Source: Paraeggerthella hominis
Lineage (GTDB): Bacteria; Actinomycetota; Coriobacteriia; Coriobacteriales; Eggerthellaceae
Assembly: GCF_021044775.1 (NCBI RefSeq)
Contig: NZ_JAJNOQ010000005.1
Coordinates: 1-64,000, forward strand
Reading direction: 5' to 3'
Length of the DNA: 64,000 nt
Positions 1 to 7,861 of the stretch are shown in pieces. The notes beneath the pieces are model-generated. The model had not been told where the DNA came from. It worked only from the letters and a program-made list of their open reading frames with translations, and did not search any database. The translations under genes and the position numbers were made by a program. Positions within the stretch are counted from its first letter, which is position 1. Each line of letters begins with the position of its first letter.

Positions 1-91
1 AGCCGCGACCGGATTCCAAAGCGGCGGCTCCCGTTGATCGGGCTCTTGTTTCCGCCCGCTCAGGCAGGCTACGCCTACCTTTGCTAGGACG
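1..91. other. Short hairpin-rich segment preceding relaxase remnant
   Basis: No coding sequence is supported here. Three small inverted repeats follow one another: AGCCGC (1-6) with GCGGCT (24-29), CCCG (30-33) with CGGG (39-42), and AGGC (66-69) with GCCT (73-76). They resemble in style the longer hairpin run at 370-547 but are weaker, and such short arms can arise by chance. An in-frame TGA at 35-37 closes the reading frame that continues into the relaxase-like fragment, so any upstream part of that gene has been lost or replaced. Confidence 0.35.
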
Positions 92-367
92 GATTACACC
101 AACATTTGCGGCACTACCGAACTCGAGGCGTGCAACAAGGCCAGACAAGAGCTGAAAGAGCTGTTCCCTGACGGCAAGGCCCCAAGCATCAACGAGCTCA
201 AGGCCGAGAAGGAAACCCTCGCCCAAAGACGCAACGGCGACTACGAGCGCTACACCAACGAGCGCTTCAGGCATCGCGAGCTCACAACAGCAAAACGCAA
301 TATCGACACCATTCTTGAGGAGGATGCGCGCCGAGATAAGCGAGCGTCAAAGGACGAGATCTCATAA
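92..367 (+). pseudogene. 5'-truncated relaxase/mobilization-protein C-terminus (remnant)
   Basis: An open frame without a start codon runs from about 38 and has convincing protein-like sequence from 92 to the TAA at 365-367. It reads DYTNICGTTELEACNKARQ and then a charged, helical tail rich in Glu, Lys and Arg (ELKAEKETLAQRR, YERYTNERFRHREL). This type of tail is typical of the C-terminus of relaxase/mobilization nucleases from integrative and mobilizable elements of gut Firmicutes and Actinobacteria; that assignment is from memory of the family and is tentative. The N-terminal catalytic relaxase domain is absent. The fragment suggests a decayed mobile element next to the distal end of the capsule locus. 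Confidence 0.5.
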
Positions 368-369
368 AG

Positions 370-406
370 AAAACCCTTTGCAGTACTTACGCTGCAAAAG
401 GGTTTT
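370..406. terminator. Terminator-like hairpin after relaxase remnant
   Basis: AAAACCCTTTGCAG pairs with CTGCAAAAGGGTTTT across a short loop, with one bulged A. The stem begins three bases after the TAA of the upstream remnant and ends in TTTT, so it fits a rho-independent terminator for the plus strand. The mirror-image A run means it could also act on the minus strand. Confidence 0.7.
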
Positions 407-419
407 CGCGTTTATGCAT

Positions 420-547
420 CCGATGCGCCACATCGGTCAGCAACCTTCAGGTTGCGGTTGCGCTCATAGCGCCGGCTATTTCATAGCCAATCTGCCGGGC
501 TTGGGGAGGCTCCCCAACCAGCTAATGTCATCTTCGTATGACATTAG
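420..547. repeat. Tandem run of six distinct short hairpins
   Basis: Six inverted repeats with different sequences follow each other, separated by only 1 to 12 bases except between the fourth and fifth. They are CCGATG/CATCGG (420-436), GCAACC/GGTTGC (440-455), GCGCT/AGCGC (460-472), GGCTAT/ATAGCC (474-488), TTGGGGA/TCCCCAA (501-517) and CTAATGTCAT/ATGACATTAG (522-547). All arms pair perfectly. None is followed by a clear T run. The array fills the interval between the terminator-like hairpin at 370-406 and the stop of the flippase gene at 559. It could be a structured RNA, a cruciform-type recombination site, or a transcription barrier at the end of the capsule operon. Confidence 0.75.
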
Positions 548-558
548 AATATCTGGCT

Positions 559-1818
559 CTAATTACTCCTCCGAATATTCACCCTTAAAGCCGCCGTGTA
601 AACATAGAGTCTCACGAAAATGACCACCATTTCGGAAATTAGAGTTCCAGCACAAAGCGAATACACAGAAAACGAATCAGTTAAGAACAACACAGCTAGC
701 ACGAACAACTGGACCGCAGCTCCGGCGAATATGGAGTAATTCGCCACACGTTCTTTTCCAAGAGGCACAAGCGCCGGAAAGCCCAGCAAATAGGAAGCAA
801 GGGATATCGGTATCAGAGGCAGCATCCATCTCAATATTCCACTTGCTTGCGAGTATTCAGGTCCAAAAACAACCACACATATCGGTTCTGCCAGCAAAAA
901 AGCTATTACCGAAATGGCCAAAAAGCCTGTTAATCCGACAATCAGAACCTTATTCAGCAGAGCATAGTTCTTCGTTCTTACCATATATGGAAACATACTG
1001 TCTGAGATGGGAGACGCGAGAGACCTTCCAGCAGATACGCAATTATTGCAGGCGGTATACCACCCAAGCACAATGCTCCCCGGAAACACTACGCCCAGAA
1101 CAATAACATTAAGCGACTGGAAAACCGTGGAAGCTATTCGAGACAGGAAGTACTGAATAGAGCTTTTTCCAGATTCGACAACATCTTTAATGCCGCACGC
1201 TCTTAATGTAATCCCCATCGATTGTTTCAAATGAACGTATGCCGCCACGACCGCAACAGATGATCCAATGATATAGAAAACGGGAACCAACCTGTATTGC
1301 GAAGAATCCTTCACAAACAAAAAGATACACAGCAAGAAAAACGCTTTAATCAATACGGTTCGCACCGTTATCGGTTTCATGTTCTCTAATCCACGATATA
1401 CAAAATCAGGCAAAAAGGTATTGGCTGCCGCATAGCCCAAATACAAAAAGAACAAAAGCGGATCTCGTGAAAACGCTCCAACTGTCATACATAAAATGCA
1501 CGTGATAGCGGCAACAAAAAGCAACAATCCAATTTTACAAATCGTCACTGACGATAAGATTCGTCCGATTCTCTCTTTATCGCCCATACATTTTGCAACC
1601 GATGCTGTTGCGGAAAGCAAAAATCCAAAGTCAAGTACAAGCTGAACGTATGCGTAATACGCCGTCGCAAAGCCAATCATTCCATACGTTTCAGCACCTA
1701 ATACCCTCGTCAAATAGGGAATAGACAAGAATCCAATAATGTAATTCGACCCCGTGAGCAGGTAAAGCATAATGGTATTCTGTTTTAAGCTTCCTCTTAC
1801 CATCAATGAGCCCCACAT
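559..1818 (-). CDS. Wzx-type polysaccharide flippase (MOP superfamily)
   Basis: Integral membrane protein of up to 419 residues, predicted to move undecaprenyl-linked repeat units across the membrane in Wzx/Wzy-dependent capsule synthesis. About twelve hydrophobic segments are spread through the sequence. The N-terminus (TGSNYIIGFLSIPYLTRVLG, then AETYG) matches the conserved opening of the polysaccharide transporter family. It is the last gene of the capsule operon, starting 6 bases after the SDR stop. Met6 (codon 1801-1803) has a better GGGG ribosome-binding stretch and may be the true start. The gene is clearly AT-rich relative to the housekeeping genes in the window, consistent with horizontal acquisition. 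Substrate specificity cannot be read from sequence. Confidence 0.9.
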   Translation of the reverse strand: MWGSLMVRGSLKQNTIMLYLLTGSNYIIGFLSIPYLTRVLGAETYGMIGFATAYYAYVQLVLDFGFLLSATASVAKCMGDKERIGRILSSVTICKIGLLLFVAAITCILCMTVGAFSRDPLLFFLYLGYAAANTFLPDFVYRGLENMKPITVRTVLIKAFFLLCIFLFVKDSSQYRLVPVFYIIGSSVAVVAAYVHLKQSMGITLRACGIKDVVESGKSSIQYFLSRIASTVFQSLNVIVLGVVFPGSIVLGWYTACNNCVSAGRSLASPISDSMFPYMVRTKNYALLNKVLIVGLTGFLAISVIAFLLAEPICVVVFGPEYSQASGILRWMLPLIPISLASYLLGFPALVPLGKERVANYSIFAGAAVQLFVLAVLFLTDSFSVYSLCAGTLISEMVVIFVRLYVYTAALRVNIRRSN

Positions 1819-1824
1819 ATCGCT

Positions 1825-2670
1825 CTATCTATCGATACAAATGGTACCTGCGCCACCCGTCGCATAAAGAGTATCTCCAACAACAAGATCACATAAGCCC
1901 GAGACAAGCAAGAGAGCCAGATTCGCAATCTCTGCAGGGTGAGCAAGTCTCCCGCTAGGATTTGTTACGTGGGAGAGATTATCAGGATGGTTGTCCCCTC
2001 CAACCATAGGAGTAGTGGTCGGCCCCGGCCCGATTCCATTAACCACGATTCCTTCCTTTATGAACTCTTGGGCCAGTCCGAGCGTCATGCCCTTTACTCC
2101 CCACTTAGATATCTCATATGGGCCTTTGGCGGGCCTCAGGGCAGAAGCAGAGCTTACATTTAGAATATGTCCCCGAATACCCCTATTTACCATATGATTT
2201 GCCACTGCCTGAGACATGAAGAACATGCCTTTTAGGTTGATATCCATCACATCGTCGTAAAGGCGCTCGCTGACTCTCCAGACAGAATCGGCTTTTGAAA
2301 CACCGGCGGAATTCACCAATATCGAAACACCCGACAAATCAGGAAACAATCCAGCCGCGCGTTCGACGAATTCGGTCATACCTTCGACATTTCGAACGTC
2401 AATGACCAAGCCCTTGACTTGATCATCGCTAAACTCAGAAAGAGCCTTTTCCAACTTGCCTTGAGTGGATCCAGCAATTACCACTTTGCAACCAGATCGA
2501 GAAAAACGCCTGGCACATTCAAGCCCAATCCCGCTTGTTCCTCCCGTGATAAGCGCAAGTTGGTTATCAAGGAGATTGTCGACTGTAATATCGGGCAACT
2601 TTACGGTTGATACTTTTTTGTAGTTCATTTCGCGCAATACGGCTTGCGCGATTCTTTTTAATCTTCCCAT
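1825..2670 (-). CDS. Short-chain dehydrogenase/reductase in capsule locus
   Basis: 281-residue classical SDR. The cofactor-binding TGGTSGIG lies at residues 42-49, the NSAG variant of the NNAG motif at 120-123, catalytic Ser in NVSSAS near 173, and the YEISK catalytic Tyr/Lys at 185-189. An N-terminal extension of about 35 residues precedes the Rossmann fold. It follows the MenD-like gene with a 21-base gap, so the two probably act in one pathway, such as oxidation or reduction of a carbonyl made by the ThDP enzyme or of a sugar nucleotide. The substrate is unknown. It is unlikely to be a fatty-acid FabG given its position in a glycan operon. Confidence 0.85.
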   Translation of the reverse strand: MGRLKRIAQAVLREMNYKKVSTVKLPDITVDNLLDNQLALITGGTSGIGLECARRFSRSGCKVVIAGSTQGKLEKALSEFSDDQVKGLVIDVRNVEGMTEFVERAAGLFPDLSGVSILVNSAGVSKADSVWRVSERLYDDVMDINLKGMFFMSQAVANHMVNRGIRGHILNVSSASALRPAKGPYEISKWGVKGMTLGLAQEFIKEGIVVNGIGPGPTTTPMVGGDNHPDNLSHVTNPSGRLAHPAEIANLALLLVSGLCDLVVGDTLYATGGAGTICIDR

Positions 2671-2691
2671 CGAATACGCTTCTTCTTCAAT

Positions 2692-4461
2692 TTACTGATT
2701 CATAACTTTAGACGCTATACCAAGCACATTCTTACCAAATACACTGCCTTTTGCGGCCTTTTTCGCAGCCTTCACCGCACGTTCTTTTGCGGAAGCGCCA
2801 CTATTCAAATCATAAAAGTCATCAAGATACGCCGCATCCGCCTCTCTATCTGTAAACGCCTCTAGAACGATCGGGCTCTCAGATTCCCCAACGAATACCT
2901 TAAGGGCTTTGCAGAACTCTTCCTTGGTCCGAGCAGATAGATATCGCATACCTCTCGAACGGACCCAGCCCTCAACAGAAGATGAATGACCCGCAGCAAT
3001 CAACGAATCAATGTTTGGCATAGTTGAACGCGGGTTTCCAATATGGAACTCACATGCACCGTTGTTGTTTACAACGAGAATATGCAATCTGTTTGAAAGA
3101 TGCTGAATGTTCAGAGAGTTCATGTCGTAAAAGAAGCTCAAATCCCCCAACACGACAAAGCATTCTTTATTCGAACCAGCTGCCCTTCCGATTGCCGTAG
3201 ACAACGACCCGTCAATTCCCAAAGCACCCAAGTTGCTTGATACCTCAATTGTTCTATCTAAGTCGAAGAATTGCATAGTCCTTGTACTGTTTAAGATTCC
3301 CAGCTCGAGTAGCGAGTTGTCTGGGATAGACTTCGCAAGCTGCTGAGCGATATAAAAATTTGAGAAGCCAAATTCGGGCATCTTCACATTGTCGATTGCA
3401 GTCTTCCACTGTTCGTAGTAATCATTTGAAGACATTTCGCGACTACTTAAAGCAGAAGCGAAATACTCAAAGAAATGCATCGGTGAACACTCAAAAACAG
3501 TTGAAACGTTTTTGAACACGTCGCATATCAAGCCATCAGGCCTAATCGACCAATGCTTGTACCGTTTCCGCAAAGCACGAAGGTGGCTCTTCATATTTAC
3601 AGAAGCGATATTTCCGCATGCAGAAATGACAAGATCTGGCATTAGCTTTTCAAAGCTGCTCAGAGTCATTGCCTCAGTAGCGCGATAGGTAAACAGGGAA
3701 TGTTCACCTTTATATGAAGACATATGCTCAACAGACACAACGCATCCGGTTCGTAATGCAAACTGCTCAATAGAAGCAAGATTCTGTTCTGAAAATCTAT
3801 CGTTCTCACCAAGAACAACTAGGATTTTTTTGCATGAGAAAAGTTCTTCGACTTTTTCTTTCCAGAGTTCACTGTCAGACTCGCAAGTAACCCTTTCGAC
3901 AAGAGTGACTTCCGGGAGGTTCTCTACAGCGAATCCAGCGCTTGACCCAACAACAGGAACATTAATGTGCACGGGTCCAGGAGTTCCATGATCCATTGCC
4001 AGAAAAGCCTCGTTGATAACCCTCTCGCAATACCACTCATCTGTCGAATTAGATGCTACGGGAAGAGTTACTTCGCACTTTGTAACATCCTGGAAAATAC
4101 GCTCCTGGTTAATTTTTTGGGTCTCCAATTGATTGAGCAAGTACGGATGCCTGTCTGCAGTGATTGCAACCAAGGGCACACCCTTGTAATAAGCCTCAGC
4201 CAAGCCAGAAGAATAGTTTGAAACGGCGGTTCCAGAAGTACACACCAAAGCTACAGGCTCGTTTTTTGACATCGATAATCCCATAGCAAAAAACACAGCG
4301 CTTCGCTCGTCGACAACAGAATAGCAGGTAAAGAACGGATCATTTTCAAGGGAGTGCCCAATAGCTAAGTCGCAACCACCAGGCGAGTGAACCACAATAC
4401 GAACACCCTTCTTTTTTAATAATGCAATTAGAATTTGTACATTCTTTATTGCCGTATACAT
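2692..4461 (-). CDS. MenD-like thiamine-diphosphate enzyme of capsule locus
   Basis: 589-residue ThDP-dependent enzyme with MenD-like organisation. The N-terminal pyrimidine-binding domain has DERSA with the cofactor-activating Glu at residue 52, followed by CTSGTAVSNY and ITADRHP as in MenD. The C-terminal pyrophosphate-binding domain has GDLSFFYDMNSL starting at 439 and VVNNNG near 463-468, the usual GD-x(n)-NN signature. MenD itself adds a decarboxylated 2-oxoglutarate unit to isochorismate in menaquinone synthesis. Here the gene lies between a pyruvyl transferase and an SDR inside an AT-rich capsule operon, with no other men gene nearby. A role in making an unusual sugar or acyl decoration is therefore more likely than quinone synthesis. 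That function is inference. Confidence 0.8.
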   Translation of the reverse strand: MYTAIKNVQILIALLKKKGVRIVVHSPGGCDLAIGHSLENDPFFTCYSVVDERSAVFFAMGLSMSKNEPVALVCTSGTAVSNYSSGLAEAYYKGVPLVAITADRHPYLLNQLETQKINQERIFQDVTKCEVTLPVASNSTDEWYCERVINEAFLAMDHGTPGPVHINVPVVGSSAGFAVENLPEVTLVERVTCESDSELWKEKVEELFSCKKILVVLGENDRFSEQNLASIEQFALRTGCVVSVEHMSSYKGEHSLFTYRATEAMTLSSFEKLMPDLVISACGNIASVNMKSHLRALRKRYKHWSIRPDGLICDVFKNVSTVFECSPMHFFEYFASALSSREMSSNDYYEQWKTAIDNVKMPEFGFSNFYIAQQLAKSIPDNSLLELGILNSTRTMQFFDLDRTIEVSSNLGALGIDGSLSTAIGRAAGSNKECFVVLGDLSFFYDMNSLNIQHLSNRLHILVVNNNGACEFHIGNPRSTMPNIDSLIAAGHSSSVEGWVRSRGMRYLSARTKEEFCKALKVFVGESESPIVLEAFTDREADAAYLDDFYDLNSGASAKERAVKAAKKAAKGSVFGKNVLGIASKVMNQ

Positions 4462-4482
4462 CGTAACTCCTATCCGAAAAGT

Positions 4483-5586
4483 TTAATTAAACAGCGCGTT
4501 GTTCAACCAGTCAGTACAAATCTCCCTCTCTGCGCTCAGCGAATCTTGAGCAGCAAGAAAATCGCAGGCAAACGGAACGTCCTTGGCTTCATCAACGTAT
4601 CGAGAAGACAAATGGGTCAAATCAAGAAGGTCTTTAATTCTCGACACGTTTCCATTAATCGGAGTCATCGCGGCAAAAGGGGTGGATAAATTCACGGAAA
4701 AGGCCGTGCCGTGGAACGAATCCGTCCAGACAAAGGCAGCATGATTTAATATCCAAACAAATTCTTGCGGAGTCATTCCTGTCAACAACCTATCAAAAGT
4801 TCCCTCATTGTAAGTGTTGTTGCAGATTCGCCACAAAGGAAGACCTGTTTCCTGAGACATCTTTTTCCAAAGACCAATCTCTTCGTCTGAACGCCTCGCC
4901 AGATTAAACACAACAATATATCTTTCGTTTTCATCGAATCCTTCAGGTTTCTCTGAAAACGAATCCCAAAACTGAGCGTCAAGCATCAACGTTGGATCAA
5001 GACATCGAAACAAGTCTTTATCTACAAACTCAGACAAGTATTCAGCCGCGCGCCGTTCACGAACGCTAATGTGGCTGAAAGAGGACAGATACCCTTTGAC
5101 AATCTCTCTTTCTGTTTCGGAGTATCTGTAATTACCCAAACTGGATGCAAACGAAATCTTTTTGTTTGCATTTCCAAAATCCAGGAAAAAGACAGGCTCG
5201 AGGTTTCCGGTAATACCAGGACTCCATATTTGATCGCTGCCCGCGATCAAACAATCCGCTTCAATCTCAGAAAGCTCTTCGACAGACCCATATTGCTTTG
5301 ACTTTGGCAGAGAATCATGAAACGGACCAAAGGCTCGATTATGCAACGCCTTTCGCTTGAATACGACGTCCTTGACAAAGACTCGGCATGCCTCTTTCAA
5401 CTCTCCATCCCGCAACAGTTCAAATGTAGTTTTCTGCTTAGCGTAATGATTAACGTAGTCCAAAAGAGATGCCTTTATCCCAAGCCTCTTAAGCACTTCT
5501 ATCGTTGCGAAAGCCTGCAAAGACGCTCCATAATTCCACGCCGAATGAAACGTCACAACATAGCAGTCATCTCTACTCATTAGCAT
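4483..5586 (-). CDS. Polysaccharide pyruvyl transferase family protein
   Basis: 367 residues, polysaccharide pyruvyl transferase family (CsaB/WcaK-like, PF04230). The family opening is present (VVTFHSAWNYGASLQAFAT), with LIAGSDQIWSP and SFASSLGN in the middle and FVWTDSFHGTAFSVNL near residue 290, which matches the conserved T-D-S-F-H-G motif. Such enzymes typically transfer pyruvate from phosphoenolpyruvate to a sugar as a ketal, giving the glycan negative charge. The start overlaps the upstream polymerase gene by 14 bases, which indicates translational coupling. An alternative ATG lies at codon 3. The exact acceptor is unknown. Confidence 0.88.
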   Translation of the reverse strand: MLMSRDDCYVVTFHSAWNYGASLQAFATIEVLKRLGIKASLLDYVNHYAKQKTTFELLRDGELKEACRVFVKDVVFKRKALHNRAFGPFHDSLPKSKQYGSVEELSEIEADCLIAGSDQIWSPGITGNLEPVFFLDFGNANKKISFASSLGNYRYSETEREIVKGYLSSFSHISVRERRAAEYLSEFVDKDLFRCLDPTLMLDAQFWDSFSEKPEGFDENERYIVVFNLARRSDEEIGLWKKMSQETGLPLWRICNNTYNEGTFDRLLTGMTPQEFVWILNHAAFVWTDSFHGTAFSVNLSTPFAAMTPINGNVSRIKDLLDLTHLSSRYVDEAKDVPFACDFLAAQDSLSAEREICTDWLNNALFN

Positions 5587-6745
5587 CTCCTCGATTTATC
5601 CCACCTGGAAGCTTCATTTTTGTCCTGCGGAATTCGGCCCCATCGAAAAAGTAACCGATACAAATCACCATCACGACAGTCGAAACAACAAGCTCGGTAT
5701 AACCGAAGTATCCATTTGTACCAGCAGCAAATACAAAGACAAGAGCAATTACGGCCGTTTTCGCACCAAACAACCCCTTGAAAAGGCAGGAGAATACAAA
5801 CGATACATACAGAACCAATCCGAAACATCCGTAAGCAAGTAAGAATGTCAGAAAATCATTATGTGCACCCAAATTGCCAGCAGTTGATGCAACGTATCCG
5901 TTTAGGTAGAAGCCGGCACCCGTTCCAAACAACTTTTCTGGGACGCTGTACTGCGAGTAAAGCCCAATGTAATAAGCCCAAATATCTTCCCTACCGTTGC
6001 CAAAAGAGGAACCGACAACGTTGTCATTCTTCTGGAAAAAGGCGAGGGAGTCGATGTTTGGCGCTATCAGCGCTATCACCACAACAGCAGCTCCAACAAT
6101 AAGAAATGCCTTTTGGCCTCCTTTGATTTTTCCCCAATAGTCATACGCGATTAACACGTAGTACGCGATTCCACAAACTGCGATAGTTCTTGCGCCCGTC
6201 ATAAAGAGGGGAACTAACATAGCTGTCGTAAACAACAGCTTCCAAAAAGCAAAGCCAGAGACCTTCATCTCCAAATACAAAAGGGAAAGCAGCAAAACGA
6301 TGAACGACGCGGCTAGATGCTGATGCCCAAAAGCCATAATCAGTGTCCTCGTTCCCCATTGAACAACATAAGAAGTCGGCATTAACGCCAAAATGAATAC
6401 TGTTGTACAAAGCGCATAAACAGCAACTTTGAACCAGCCATACAGCTTTGGAAATACAAGCTTTATCGAATGCTGTCTCAGGCATAGAAAAGCGGTGTAA
6501 AACAAAAGCAGCTTATTGTATTGCTCAACGATTGCGGATATCGGACAATTATTTGCGACGCTTACAGCCGCAGTAATGATCAGATACGCCGCGAATAGAT
6601 AGTCTAGCCTGTTTAAGCGAAGCTCTAACTTGAGCAAGCAATATACAAAAGCAAGCAGAAGAAGAGCGCTAAATGCGTATGTTAAACCATGGAGATATTG
6701 TTCTCCGAACTGGAACAGAAAGCGAAATAGAAACAAATCATTCAT
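5573..6745 (-). CDS. Wzy-like O-antigen/capsule polymerase
   Basis: 390-residue protein with about ten hydrophobic segments and a periplasm-type loop containing GTGAGFYLNGY and GAHNDFLTFLLAYG. The HNDFL signature is typical of the O-antigen ligase/polymerase (Wzy_C) family. The predicted job is joining lipid-linked repeat units on the outer face of the membrane. It overlaps the GT4 gene before it by 4 bases and the pyruvyl transferase after it by 14 bases. Polymerases of this class diverge rapidly, so no linkage can be proposed. Ligase activity is an alternative, but a capsule operon with its own Wzx favours polymerase. Confidence 0.82.
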   Translation of the reverse strand: MNDLFLFRFLFQFGEQYLHGLTYAFSALLLLAFVYCLLKLELRLNRLDYLFAAYLIITAAVSVANNCPISAIVEQYNKLLLFYTAFLCLRQHSIKLVFPKLYGWFKVAVYALCTTVFILALMPTSYVVQWGTRTLIMAFGHQHLAASFIVLLLSLLYLEMKVSGFAFWKLLFTTAMLVPLFMTGARTIAVCGIAYYVLIAYDYWGKIKGGQKAFLIVGAAVVVIALIAPNIDSLAFFQKNDNVVGSSFGNGREDIWAYYIGLYSQYSVPEKLFGTGAGFYLNGYVASTAGNLGAHNDFLTFLLAYGCFGLVLYVSFVFSCLFKGLFGAKTAVIALVFVFAAGTNGYFGYTELVVSTVVMVICIGYFFDGAEFRRTKMKLPGGINRGDANE

Positions 6746-7857
6746 CGTTCATATCCAATCGCTTTAGTTATCCTATCCCCAATAACGCTATATAGATACT
6801 GAGCCGATTGCTCATAGGCCGCATTAGAGTAATCATCGTAAGAATCCGCGATGCGTTCCACTGCTCGTTCTATCGACTCTTTTGTGCCATCGGTCATCTC
6901 CGCCGAAGTTCCCCAAGAAACCGTTTCTCCAATACCACCCACGTCTGTGCTAACAACCGGCAGTCCTACAGACATAGCTTCAAGAATTGTCATGGGAACC
7001 CCTTCATGCAGGGAATTCATAACCAGAATGTCGCATTGCTTCATCTGCTCAAGGACCTCTTCATGAGGCTGCGAACCAAGAAACACCGTTTTCTTAAGAC
7101 TATCTGAGTATAGATTCGAGTACTCCTCACCCGCACCTGCAATTGATAGCGAGGATACAGAGTCGAGTTCTTCAGCAGCAGCAATAATTGGCCCGATATT
7201 CTTTATGGCAGAAAGCCTTCCGACAAACAATAAACGCAGATTCTTTACGTCGGGGTTTCTGTCAATTTTCTCGCGTGCTGTGATTGAGTTTGTAGTCAAA
7301 TGAACATTGTCATTTAACGACGAATAGGCTTCGTAGGTTTCCTTATCTATCGCAAAAATACCATCAGCTGATTTGATTACATATTTCAGATAGCTTTGAA
7401 AAATGCTTGCAATCGGAGAATTTTTAAAAAAACGTACATGATTCTTCATATCGAAAAAACTTCCGTGTGAAAAAACATATCGCTTCCCCGCGCACAGCAA
7501 TCTGACTGCCAAAAATGCCTCAGGAGTGTGGATGAAGTGAATGGCATCCTCATCACATCTCAACTGCTTTAAATAACGAAACAACCCTTTCAGATATTCA
7601 AGGCGCAACGACTTTTTTGTGTGATTCTGATCAGACTCAGCGCATGCGACAGGCAAAAACGGAATAGAGCGGCCCCCAATTTGCACATACGACTCACACC
7701 CAACTGCACTTGGATCCAGCGAGACGCCAACTAGCCTAATTTGATCAACTTCAATCTCTGGTTTTTCAGCTAAAGACAGCAAGTAGTTTTTGATACTGGT
7801 GAGCTGCCCGCCAATCGGAAAATCGGAAAAATTACTTGTATCGTAAATCACCAGCAT
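6742..7857 (-). CDS. GT4-family glycosyltransferase
   Basis: 371-residue glycosyltransferase with two Rossmann-like domains (GT-B fold). The C-terminal domain has FVGRLSAIKNIGPIIAAAEE, IAGAGEEY and EGVPMTILEAMSVGLPVV; the last carries the E-x7-E motif of retaining GT4 enzymes. The N-terminal acceptor domain is poorly conserved. It lies between a second GT4 gene and the polymerase, so it probably adds one sugar to the lipid-linked repeat unit on the cytoplasmic face. Donor and acceptor are unknown. Codon use is AT-rich like the neighbouring distal genes. Confidence 0.88.
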   Translation of the reverse strand: MLVIYDTSNFSDFPIGGQLTSIKNYLLSLAEKPEIEVDQIRLVGVSLDPSAVGCESYVQIGGRSIPFLPVACAESDQNHTKKSLRLEYLKGLFRYLKQLRCDEDAIHFIHTPEAFLAVRLLCAGKRYVFSHGSFFDMKNHVRFFKNSPIASIFQSYLKYVIKSADGIFAIDKETYEAYSSLNDNVHLTTNSITAREKIDRNPDVKNLRLLFVGRLSAIKNIGPIIAAAEELDSVSSLSIAGAGEEYSNLYSDSLKKTVFLGSQPHEEVLEQMKQCDILVMNSLHEGVPMTILEAMSVGLPVVSTDVGGIGETVSWGTSAEMTDGTKESIERAVERIADSYDDYSNAAYEQSAQYLYSVIGDRITKAIGYER

Positions 7858-7861
7858 GCCA

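Noticed and set aside
315..623. 102-codon plus-strand frame across the hairpin run
   Set aside because: It has no ribosome-binding site or recognisable domain, and its composition follows the hairpins and the antisense of the flippase gene.
2692..4461. Housekeeping menD for menaquinone synthesis
   Set aside because: No men genes adjoin it; it sits between glycan-tailoring genes in the same AT-rich operon. The possibility is kept only as the refutation test.
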